Shown: positions 22,477 through 32,569 of the stretch, piece by piece | Position numbering within the stretch: position 1 is the first letter of the stretch | Layout of the letters: each line of letters begins with the position of its first letter | Assembly: GCA_949126835.1 (NCBI GenBank) | Contig: OX421497.1 | Span: 17,555,823-17,619,822, forward strand | Source: Anisus vortex | Taxonomy: Eukaryota > Mollusca > Gastropoda > Planorbidae | DNA length: 64,000 nt | Direction: 5' to 3' | Position numbers and translations under genes: made by a program | Notes under the pieces: model-generated | Seen by the model: the letters and a program-made list of their open reading frames with translations, nothing else | Database searches by the model: none | Told to the model about the DNA's origin: nothing

Positions 22477-22903
22477 TACTAGACTATAAGTAGGCTATAA
22501 GTCTTAAGTTCTTTTAGAGATTTTTTTTCGACCTATAAACATGCCCCCTTTAAATTATTTGAGCTCTTACATATTAATCACTTCCGCTTTACATGTTAAA
22601 TTGCTGATACATACCATCTACGGTACTCCATTTTTCTGCCATGTCAAGAGAAAACATTTATCGACATGGTCACAATAAAAGCGGACATTGATTTAAAGAC
22701 TGCTATCGACTGGTTATAGATTATTGCTAATTTTATTCACATTAAGTTGACAGGAAGTGCTACAAGAATCTTACATTTATTCGTTTCAGTTTAATAACGG
22801 TAACTGGTAACCCTTACAAAAACTGATTAGTTCAAAATAAGATTAATTAACTCACAGGGGAAGATAAACTGATTATAAATTATAACCTACGATTGGTGTA
22901 TTT

Positions 22904-23084
22904 CAGTGCCGTTGCTATGGATTTGGGGGCCCGGGGGGTTTGCCTCTTTAGGGGCCCCTGGATTTTGACATTCGACATTATGACATGAGAAAAAAAATTC
23001 GGACACTCCTTTGGGGGCCCCCCTCAAGTAGGGGCCCAGGGGGACTTTAGAATTTGGACCCCCCTTCCCCTAGCTACGCCACTG
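22904..23084. mobile_element. 181-bp hAT-like MITE
   Basis: Termini cagtgccgttgctatgg and (reverse complement) cagtggcgtagctaggg form imperfect inverted repeats. The flanks are a perfect 8-bp duplication GTGTATTT (22896-22903 and 23085-23092). The interior is rich in gggggcccc palindromes. It has no coding capacity. Confidence 0.88.
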
Positions 23085-23092
23085 GTGTATTT

Positions 23093-23751
23093 ATTTGATA
23101 CATAAACTGAAGTTAATTATTTATTATTGATTTATGAGCGCATGTAATAGCCAATACATATAGCCTATTAGATCTATTTGTTTTGACAATAAAAAGTAAT
23201 TAAATAACTATGTATAAGCCTACATGTAAATATATATTTATACATTATATGTTTCATATCTAGAGAGATAGAGAGAAAGAGAAATAGGCTATAGGCTATA
23301 GCCTATATATATATATATATAAAGAGATAGATTAAGAAACCAACGTTATCAAACGTTTTCAAAAAGTAGGGTCTTATGCATATTAAAAATATCTTCAATA
23401 TATTAAAAGGTAGATCTATATCGTTACAATAAATTACATGCAAACCGAATTGCTGGAAATCAGGACGATATCTTAGATACATTGGAATTGACCCAGTAGG
23501 AATAAATGTCCAATCGACCTACTTTCATATGCTGAAGAATGTCACTTACAAAACAAGGGGAAAGAATAAGTCACCACTATAATTATAATGACTAGAGTGA
23601 TGCTTTTAAAGTACCTTATTCAGCCCTGGCTTGTTTTCCAAAGCTAACAGTTAGGAGTGAGGATACGCTGGCTAGGATCTTAGAATGGGTCGGTACAGGG
23701 TGTCCACAGACAGGGGGGTGTGGATGCTCATGGACAAACTACTTGCTATAT
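23093..23751. other. Intergenic sequence
   Basis: AT-rich, with a TA run near 23305. No gene recognised. Confidence 0.5.
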
Positions 23752-23934
23752 TATGTATGAGTGACTGTTCAGATGTATGAGTGACTGTTTAGATGTATGA
23801 GTGACTGCTTAGATGTATGAGTGACTGTTTAGATGTATGAGTGACTGTTTAGATGTATGAGTGACTGTTTAGATGTATGAGTGACTGTTTAGATGTATGA
23901 GTGACTGTTTAGATGTATGAGTGACTGTTTAGAT
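23752..23934. repeat. 20-bp minisatellite, nine copies
   Basis: Tandem copies of atgtatgagtgactgtttag, with two early variants (gttcag, gcttag). Confidence 0.96.
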
Positions 23935-24873
23935 GGCTTGTAATGCCAGAGATCATAAGGGGCTCGTTTGCTTTTTTTGCAGAATTTTTTTTTTCTGAAT
24001 AAAAATCGCATTCTCGTACCCTACAGTGAACAAAATGAAAGCCATTCTTTTTATGCATCTATTTAAAAAGCTTAATATCTGGGGGAAAGGGGGTGGGGTG
24101 ACTAATTGGTTAATATAAAGTTTGAAATAGCTAATCTAACATACATTTTCCGATGTGTGTTGTGGGGGGGGGGGGGGCAACAAACTGAACAGTTTATCCT
24201 ATTATATGAGTTACAGTGTAGGCCTATAAATATATAAAACTGATCAATGGAATGTATTTTTACAACTACCTTCAAGTCGTGTCTGTAGCCAAAGTCCAAA
24301 TCTGATGTGTGTACACTATCCTTTGTTGTCTTCAATACACACAGGCAACTATTGAACACACGCAGGAAAAATATCAAGTATTAAAACTATTCTTTAATAA
24401 CGGAGTTATAGACATATAGCCTACATGTACTGATACATTACTTTAAATGTAGCGCATATATATCAGAGTCTATAAGCCTAAAAAAAAAAACAATAATAAA
24501 ATAATTTCAATTCCTAAAGTAATTGTGTCCACGTGATTGTTGCTTACTGTGTAGATTCATTGCTCAAACTTTTCTCATGTGTGCTTCAAAACGTGGCTCT
24601 GTCGTGTCATACATACCATTTATTCTCATATACTTATCGTGTGTTTGGCGGCGTGGCGTAGACAAGCAGGAGAGGGGGTGGGGGGAGGTAATCGATAGCG
24701 GCCTTTTATGTATTAGGCAGATCGATAAAAGCGTTGATTTTTCTCTTGACGATCTTCTCTCTTCCCCCCCCCCCAAAAAAAAAACAAACAACAACAACTG
24801 AACTCTGCCCTAGCCCAGCCTTCCCAAATTCCTGTCACTCTACACAGTATTCCCCGTATATACAGAACAAATG
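23935..24873. other. Intergenic sequence with homopolymer runs
   Basis: Contains a G run near 24164-24177, an A run near 24481 and a C/A run near 24767-24785. Open frames here lack splice or domain evidence. Confidence 0.5.
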
Positions 24874-26985
24874 TGTTACATTACTGTAAGCACTTTACAC
24901 TATGAGTTTAGTACAGAGAATCTCAACAACACAATTAATGTAGTACTGTAACATTACTGTAAGCACTTTACACTATGAGTTTAGTACAGAGCGTCTCAAC
25001 AACACAATTAATGTAGTACTGTAACATTACTGTAAGCACTTTACACTATGAGTTCAGTAAAGAGAATCTCAACAACACAATTAATGTAGTACTGTAACAT
25101 TACTGTAAGCACTTTACACTATGAGTTTAGTACAGAGCGTCTCAACAACACAATTAATGTAGTACTGTAACATTACTGTAAGCACTTTACACTATGAGTT
25201 CAGTAAAGAGCGTCTCAACAACACAATTAATGTAGTACTGTAACATTACTGTAAGCACTTTACACTATGAGTTCAGTAAAGAGAATCTCAACAACACAAT
25301 TAATGTAGTACTGTAACATTACTGTAAGCACTTTACACTATAAGTTTAGTACAGAGCGTCTCAACAGCACAGTTAATGTAGTACTGTAAGCACTTTACAC
25401 TATTAGTTTAGTACAGAAAATCTCTACAACACAATTAATGTAGTACTGTAAACACTTTACACTATGAGTTTAGTACATAGAGTCTCTACAACACAATTAA
25501 TGTAGTACTGTAACATTACTGTAAGCACTTTACACTATGAGTTTAGTACAGAGCGTCTCAACAACACAATTAATGTAGTACTGTAACATTACTGTAAGCA
25601 CTTTACACTATGAGTTTAGTACAGAGCGTCTCAACAACACAATTAATGTAGTACTGTAACATTACTGTAAGCACTTTACACTATGAGTTCAGTAAAGAGC
25701 GTCTCAACAACACAATTAATGTAGTACTGTAACATTACTGTAAGCACTTTACACTATGAGTTCAGTAAAGAGAATCTCAACAACACAATTAATGTAGTAC
25801 TGTAACATTACTGTAAGCACTTTACACTATAAGTTTAGTACAGAGCGTCTCAACAACACAGTTAATGTAGTACTGTAAGCACTTTACACTATGAGTTTAG
25901 TACAGAAAATCTCTACAACACAATTAATGTAGTACTGTAAACACTTTACACTATGAGTTTAGTACATAGAGTCTCTACAACACAATTAATGTAGTACTGT
26001 AAACACTTTACACTATGAGTTTAGTACAGAGCGTCTCAACAACACAATTAATGTAGTACTGTAACATTACTGTAAGCACTTTACACTATGAGTTTAGTAC
26101 AGAAAATCTCTACAACACAATTAATGTAGTACTGTAAACACTTTACACTATGAGTTTAGTACATAGAGTCTCTACAACACAATTAATGTAGTACTGTAAA
26201 CACTTTACACTATGAGTTTAGTACAGAGCGTCTCAACAACACAATTAATGTAGTACTGTAACATTACTGTAAGCACTTTACACTATGAGTTTAATACAGA
26301 GCGTCTCAACAACACAATTAATGTAGTACTGTAACATTACTGTAAGCACTTTACACTATGAGTTTAGTACAGAGCGTCTCAACAACACAATTAATGTAGT
26401 ACTGTAACATTACTGTAAGCACTTTACACTATGAGTTTAGTACAGAGCGTCTCAACAACACAATTAATGTAGTACTGTAACATTACTGTAAGCACTTTAC
26501 ACTATGAGTTTAGTACAGAGCGTCTCAACAACACAATTAATGTAGTACTGTAACATTACTGTAAACACTTTACACTATGAGTTTAGTACAGAGCGTCTCA
26601 ACAACACAATTAATGTATTACTGTAACATTACTGTAAGCACTTTACACTATGAGTTTAGTACAGAGCGTCTCAACAACACAATTAATGTAGTACTGTAAC
26701 ATTACTGTAAGCACTTTACACTATGAGTTTAGTACAGAGCGTCTCAACAACACAATTAATGTAGTACTGTAACATTACTGTAAGCACTTTACACTATGAG
26801 TTTAGTACAGAGCGTCTCAACAACACAATTAATGTAGTACTGTAACATTACTGTAAGCACTTTACACTATGAGTTTAGTACAGAGCGTCTCAACAACACA
26901 ATTAATGTAGTACTGTAACATTACTGTAAGCACTTTACACTATGAGTTTAGTACAGAGCGTCTCAACAACACAATTAATGTAGTA
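24874..26985. repeat. 73-bp minisatellite with a 489-bp higher-order repeat
   Basis: About 28 copies of a 73-base unit containing cattactgtaagcactttac, actatgagtttagtacagag and caacacaattaatgtagtac. Shorter units lack the taacattac part. Variants recur with a 489-bp shift: cagtaaagagcg at 25201 and 25690, cagtaaagagaat at 25274 and 25763, acatagagtctc at 25475 and 25964. The distal third is homogeneous. Confidence 0.97.
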
Positions 26986-27545
26986 TTGTAAACAAACAAC
27001 ACAATTAATGTAATACTGTAACAAACAACACAATTAATGTAGTACTGTAACAAAGAACACAATTAATGTAGTACTGTAACAAACAACACAATTAATGTAG
27101 TATTGTAAACAAACAACACAATTAATGTAGTACTGTAACAAACAACACAATAAATGTAGTATTGTAAACAAACAACACAATTGATGTAGTACTGTAACAA
27201 ACAACACAATTAATGTAGTTTTGTAAACAAACAACACAATTAATGTAGTACTGTAACAAACAACACAATTAATGTAGTATTGTAAACAAACAACACAATT
27301 AATGTAGTACTGTAACAAACAACACAATTAATGTAGTATTGTAAACAAACAACACAATTAATGTAGTACTGTAACAAACAACACAATTAATGTAGTACTG
27401 TAACAAACAACACAATTAATGTAGTACTGTAACAAACAACACAATTAATGTAGTATTGTAAACAAACAACACAATTAATGTAGTATTGTAAACAAACAAC
27501 ACAATTAATGTAGTACTGTAACAAACAACACAATTAATGTAGTAG
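26986..27545. repeat. 29/30-bp minisatellite derived from the 73-bp unit
   Basis: Copies of aacaacacaattaatgtagt plus a spacer of actgtaaca (29 bp) or attgtaaaca (30 bp). The core is the last third of the adjoining 73-bp unit, so this looks like a re-amplified deletion derivative. Confidence 0.96.
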
Positions 27546-27611
27546 GCTACTAAGTATTGTAAACAAGGCTTGTGTCTTGGTCCGACAACTATCTTATTTT
27601 TATGACTGCTC

Positions 27612-27752
27612 AGTAACTTAGTCTGTACGCCCCATACTGGTGAACTTAGTCTGTACGCCCCATACTGGTGAACTTAGTCTGTACGCCCCATACTGGTAAA
27701 CTTAGTCTGTACCCTACTGGTGAACTTAGTCTGTACGCCCCATACTGGTGAA
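27612..27752. repeat. 28-bp tandem repeat, five copies
   Basis: Copies of gaacttagtctgtacgcccc plus atactggt; one copy carries an internal deletion (gtaccctactgg). Confidence 0.93.
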
Positions 27753-27939
27753 CTGGTAGTTTAAAGTTGCCTTTTTGTTATTTATTTATTTACAAGTTTT
27801 ACAGACTTTCCTTCTAGACAGACTTTAATTAAACCTCACTTTACCGGAGCGATACGAACCGTGACTAATCTCTTAGGGTTCGGGGGACAAACACACTTGT
27901 ACTACTTACGTAGCACAGCTAAATCACCATAAAGGTTCG

Positions 27940-28190
27940 TTGCAAACCACATAATAAAAAATATAGAATCTATTCTGTGGTGCAAACAGTTGACCGTTCC
28001 CATCCAATCTTTCCTCCTGCAAGGCAGGGCAGTCTAAAAGCAAATGCTCGATTGTATCTTCTGCTTCAAAGCAATGTTGACACCGCGAATCGAAATTGGG
28101 CCTAAATCGTCCGAAATAGGCGCCAATGGGGCAGTGACCTGTACGGAAAACTTCTAGATAGAAGATTGTTACGTCTACTAGGCCCAAAAC
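27940..28190 (-). pseudogene. Non-LTR retrotransposon fragment (post-RNase H zinc region)
   Basis: A short minus-strand frame contains RTGHCPIGAYF, RCQHC and EDTIEHLLLDCPAL. The C-x2-C ... E-x-x-EH-x-L-x-x-C pattern is the familiar cysteine/histidine segment near the C-terminus of RNase H-bearing non-LTR retrotransposon polyproteins. No upstream reverse transcriptase or RNase H sequence is attached, so it is a relic. Confidence 0.65.
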
Positions 28191-28272
28191 TCCTGCAGGG
28201 CGGCAGGGATTGAACCCGTGACGTTTTGGTTGACAGTCCGGAAAACTAACCGCAGGACCAGCCGGCCTCTCA
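28168..28272 (-). mobile_element. SINE family A, tRNA-like head
   Basis: Minus-strand copy with gccggctggtcctgcggttag, a box B-like region and ccctgcaggagttttg, matching 30883-31010. Directly adjacent to the LINE relic. Confidence 0.65.
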
Positions 28273-28485
28273 TTGGAGGTTTATAACTTCATTACAAATC
28301 TGGGGCCTTTGAAAATGTTATTTCTACACATTTTGTTTCAATTTAAAAGTATGTTAGTGCTGTAATTTTGATTTGATAGCCCAGATAACAAAATAGATAT
28401 ATTACTATATACTATGTTATCTCTGAAATAGTGGCTTTTAATTCAAGTATATTTTCGCTTTGTTGATTTCTCAACCTCAGTCAAT
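28273..28485. other. Intergenic spacer
   Basis: AT-rich sequence between the SINE fragment and the GC-rich island. No feature is seen. Confidence 0.4.
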
Positions 28486-28985
28486 TGTAGTTCAAGTCTG
28501 GTAGTCACGGGCACTACTGTACCCATGGGCCTCAAAGCGGCGTAGTGTGTAAACCGCCAGTACTTTTCTTTAGAAAACACCGGCGGGCTAACGCATGGGG
28601 GACAGCCCCCGCAGCATGTCCGAGATCCATTGCACTGCCGAGAGGCCACGGGGTCTCGTTGGGGAGGAAGCAATGGATGCTGCAACCCTGTCTCACGACC
28701 CACCCGGTGCCTGGATGCCTGTGCCTATAGTCTACAGGATTTGTGCTACCGGGTGACAATGCAGATATACGGGCGAGCCACCACGATAATGATCCTTAGA
28801 GGAACCGAAGCGAACGGTCGTTGGCCTGCGGAAACCTTCCCTTTTACATGGCACGCATCGCCTTCGGCGTGCCGTGGGGTGGCTGGAGCCCGGACAGAGT
28901 TTTAAACTCAATTCTAATGCATTACGCCCCGGAGTAAGAGCTTCGGCTCGTCCGGGTATTTAAGAGACTTCTAGTATGGTAGTCA
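28486..28985. mobile_element. GC-rich island bounded by direct repeats, possible mobile element
   Basis: This 0.5-kb block is much more GC-rich than its surroundings. Nearly identical direct repeats flank it: tctggtagtcacgggcacta at about 28497 and atggtagtcacgggcata at about 28975. Short open frames exist on both strands but none has a recognisable domain. Direct repeats could be a long target duplication or ends of a tandem unit. Class unknown. Confidence 0.4.
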
Positions 28986-29364
28986 CGGGCATAATTATAA
29001 GATTGGAATAAATTCAACAGAGACAAGCTGAATAATTGTAAAGGAACATAACTAACTGTGGTTGAAGAGGGTTAATTTGAAATGTAAAGTTGTTTTTTTG
29101 GGGAGGATGGAGGGTGGGGCGAATTGTTAATGATTCCTATAAAAAGCTACTTGTTCTTGAGTGTGTAGGGAGTAAAAAAATATTGACCATTACATCCTAA
29201 AAATATTTGGCGAAACAATAATTTTTTTAAAGGTCAAACCTTCTGAAGATATTTCTGCCAATACAGATGGTCAGTCCCTTTAGGCTTACTACTAGTATTA
29301 ATAGGGTACATTTATTGAGCAAATGATGTTGATGCACTGTATCAATCACACAAACCAATTATAA
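28986..29364. other. Intergenic sequence
   Basis: No feature recognised apart from a G-rich run near 29098-29118. Confidence 0.4.
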
Positions 29365-29880
29365 GCTAGTAGCTAAAACCCAGTGTCCAGTTGACTAATG
29401 AATTAAAACCCAATGTCCAGTTGACTAATGAACTAAAACCCAATGTCCAGTTGACTAATGAACTAAAACCCAATGTCCACTTGACTAATGCACTAAACCC
29501 AATAACCAGTTAATCATTACACTAAAGCCTAATGACCAGTTAATCATTACACTAAAGCCTAATGACCAGTTAATCATTACACTAAAGCCCAAATGACCAG
29601 TTAACTATTGCATTAAAGCCCAATGACCAGTTAACCAATGCACTAAAGCCCAATGACCAGTTAACTATTGCATTAAAGCCCAATGACCAGTTAACCAATG
29701 CACTAAAGCCCAATGACCAGTTAACTATTGCATTAAAGCCCAATGACCAGTTAACCAATGCACTAAAGCCCAATGACTAGTTGACTGTTGCACTAAAGCC
29801 CAATGATCAGTTAACAATTGCACTAAAGCCCAATGACCAGTTGACTGTTGCACTAAAGCCCTATCACCAGCTGACTAATG
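29365..29880. repeat. 30-bp minisatellite, about 17 copies
   Basis: Units of the form cactaaagcccaatgaccag plus ttaaccaatg, with a 60-bp dimer in the central part (ttaactattgcat alternating with ttaaccaatgcac). The 30-base period keeps a minus-strand frame open for 63 codons, which is an artefact. Confidence 0.95.
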
Positions 29881-29984
29881 CACTATATTCCAATGTCTGT
29901 TTTGTTGTCTCAAACTCCACTGAAAGACTAAATTGAATAAAACTTTTTTGGCCCACGTGAAGGAAATTTTGTTTATTATTGCAA

Positions 29985-30195
29985 AAATGTTAGCCTGATT
30001 TGCAGCGCGTCCAACTAGTATCCAAAGGTTCTGGGTTTGAATCCTGGTAGAGGCTTGGATTTTTTGGGGTAAAGTAACGGCAGCTGAGCATTGTGCTGGC
30101 CACACATCCCCTAGCATGTTGTGTCCACAGAAACTGGCGACTGCTGCTTCACCAGCTCTATGATCAGTTTGGTCAAGTAAACTTGTAAACTAAAT
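29985..30195 (+). mobile_element. SINE family B copy
   Basis: Contains the tRNA box B-like gggtttgaatcctggtagag, then gggtaaagtaa, and the conserved tail tgtgctggccacacatcccc with cacagaaactgg and tgatcagtttggtc. The same modules occur at five or more other places in the window. Confidence 0.8.
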
Positions 30196-30719
30196 CAACA
30201 TTCAAACACTGAAGTTTTATCTAATTTTATTAACTAAAAATGCAATGACAGTGTTAGAAGAAAAGCTCAAACATTTACTAGTAAGGACAATAAATATTTA
30301 TTTAAAAAAATAAAAAAATGTTAAATCTGTTAAAAGAATATTGTATTACATCTAATGAGAACTAAGCATTGCTTCAGTGTGATATAAATATGAAAAATTA
30401 ATTACTAACTAATGTCTTTAAATTTTCATATTGACAATAATATATAACCAATTTATGCATTTTAAAACTAAGATTGAACAAATAATGTAGCAGTCTCTAT
30501 ATCTAATGACATGAAATGTGTGACCTGGATAAAAAAACAAATATTCTTTTTCTTATGAAATGTTTGAAAATAGAATTTAAAAAAAAAGGACATCTTTCAA
30601 GACATGAAATCTTTTCTTAATAGAATTTAATGTTGATAAAGTAAACTTGTTTCTAAAACATTTCAATGGCATTGCAATTTTGATCAATGTTACAGCAAAA
30701 TGCTTAGTTAGGCTATGTG

Positions 30720-30860
30720 TGGTCTAGGGGCAGTGTGTTAGGAATGTTCTTTTCAACTGTCTAGGGCTTTTAATACAGGTTAAAAACCATGGTTTTCTCT
30801 CAGGGCTGAAGGGTGCCTCTGAGTCTATCCAGCTCTGATGGATATGTTTTTATAATTATA
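30720..30860 (+). mobile_element. Partial SINE family B copy
   Basis: Shares the ggtgcctctgagtctatcca block and ccagctctgatgg with the fuller copies. The 3' tail is missing. Confidence 0.5.
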
Positions 30861-30882
30861 TTTGTTAGAGTAATATTATAGT

Positions 30883-31092
30883 GAAGCCGGCTGATCCTGC
30901 GGTTAGTTCACCTGACCGTCAATAAAAAACCAACTGACACGTCGCAGGTTCTATCCCTGCCACCGACCGATCCCTGCCACCCTGCAGGAGTTTTGAGACT
31001 AGAGGATGTAATAATCTTCTAGAGCGCACTGAGCATGCTAAAATAGTGTGGATAGAAGCGCTATATAAATAACCATTATTATTATTATTAAT
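30883..31092 (+). mobile_element. SINE family A copy, tRNA-derived
   Basis: Head gccggctgatcctgcggtta looks like a tRNA 5' half (box A), followed by cgcaggttctatccctgcc (box B-like). The body ends tagagcgcactgagcatgct with gcgctatataaataacc and a (att)n tail. This is the best copy of the family in the window. Confidence 0.78.
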
Positions 31093-32508
31093 AAAGACAT
31101 TATAAAAAAAATTTTATGTAAAAAAATTGAGACACAAAATTGTCAAAAGATTGAGACACAAAAATGTCAAAAGATATAATATACAATCTTACAATACTGA
31201 TTATGACCAAGAATAAAATTTAAATATAAAAAAAAGTTTTGAAACAACTTTAAGTCTAAAGGTAAAAAAAATTAAATATTTATCACAGCAATCTGACATT
31301 TTTTTTTTATTCAGTTCAATTGTACAGTTATATAAAAAATTAAACCATTTAAGAAATAAACTGTAAAGCTAAAGCATAAAGAACATACATAGTTTCTTTT
31401 CTCTGATTAAAATTTAACCATTTACCCCACGACACCTCTCACTCTCACAGTCTTAAGAAAAGGGAGTTAAATATGTAAAACCTTAGGTTGAGTGTGTTAA
31501 AAAATTAGTATAAAAATATATAATATAAAAATTAATAAAATATTCTTTTTGTTGTTTTTTGCCCAAGTCATTATTCTAAAGAAAAAAAAAGAATATTATA
31601 CAAATTAAACTGACTAATTTTTTACTTTTCTTTGTTGACATATAATAATCCAAAGTCAGAATTTCAGGAAACACGTTTTACCCGCCACTGGCAGCACTAA
31701 TTTTTCTAGGCCTATCATGTATAGTATAAAATCTGTTTTTATGGAACTAAGTCACTGACATTCACCATTTCAACAACAGGAACATCTAGGCCTACATCAT
31801 TTTCAATATTATTATCATCAGTATTATCGGCTAATTTTAATATCACATTGTAATCTAGGCCTAAATAATTCCATTTTCTTCCAAAAATCTGTAAAATTTG
31901 ACTTAGTTTTTTCTGACTTACTTAACTCTGCGATTTTATACTTCTTAAATAGACAATTAAAAACTAGGATCAAGATAGTAGAAAAAAAAGCGTAGTTAAC
32001 GTAGTTAGCGTAGAAGTGGCGATCTGCGACGACAAGGGGCAGAGGGTTAATATGCCTTAATTTGAATAACCTACTATTAACTAGTATGACAATAAAAATA
32101 TATTTTTTTTGCAGTAATATATCACAACCTGCTATAAAAAGATTGTTTCTAGGACGGAATGGTAAAAATGTGTACATCTATAGAGGAATGTTAAAACATA
32201 TGTATATACATACATCAGACTATAATGTTCTCAAATTATTGTAAATAAATCTAATGAACTGAACAAAATAGAAGAAATATTTTTGGCTTTTATAAATGTT
32301 TCAAAAATGTAAGTAAAATTTATGTACATCTTTCATTTATATATAAATCCATACAAAAACCAATTCAAATATGAAGAAAATTTGTTTCAAATGACATGGA
32401 TTGATAAAAATATTCTTTAGAATTACAAATAAATAGAAAATAAATAAAAGACTTTTTGTCTCCATACAGTGTAGCCAATCCAATGCAGACTGTAGCTAAT
32501 CCAAATTG
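31093..32508. other. 3' flank of the CAP-Gly gene, with half of an inverted repeat pair
   Basis: Should include the 3' UTR of the CAP-Gly gene (minus-strand, downstream of the stop at 32509). No single polyadenylation signal could be chosen among AT-rich candidates. The segment 31690-31870 is the reverse complement of 35635-35815 (see separate entry). Confidence 0.5.
31690..31870 (-). repeat. Dispersed repeat, inverted partner of 35635-35815
   Basis: On the minus strand it reads taggcctagattacaatgtg, gatgttcctgttgttgaaat and atactatacatgataggcct; the same order is found on the plus strand at 35635-35815 with scattered differences. It may be part of a larger element whose ends carry TTAACCC (near 32043 and 35213, both in matching orientation), as in piggyBac-type termini. 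That classification is tentative. Confidence 0.6.
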
Positions 32509-32569
32509 TTATGGTGCCCATGCCATCACCACTTTGTTAAAGGCCACAAAAACTCCTTTGTTTGGTTTA
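32509..32569 (-). CDS. Exon 21: end of the CAP-Gly domain and stop codon
   Basis: The acceptor (TTTGATAG|T) continues the split Cys codon of exon 20, giving CKPNKGVFVAFNKVV, the last strand of a CAP-Gly fold, then MAWAP and the stop TAA at 32509-32511. The domain therefore sits at the extreme C-terminus. Confidence 0.88.

Noticed and set aside
28443..28905. Open frames of 61 to 91 codons on both strands
   Set aside because: Explained by the high GC content of this block; no domain, and the strands are equally open.
30883..30960. Possible tRNA gene
   Set aside because: Box A and box B-like sequences are present, but the arms do not form a full cloverleaf and the sequence continues into a SINE body with an (att)n tail.
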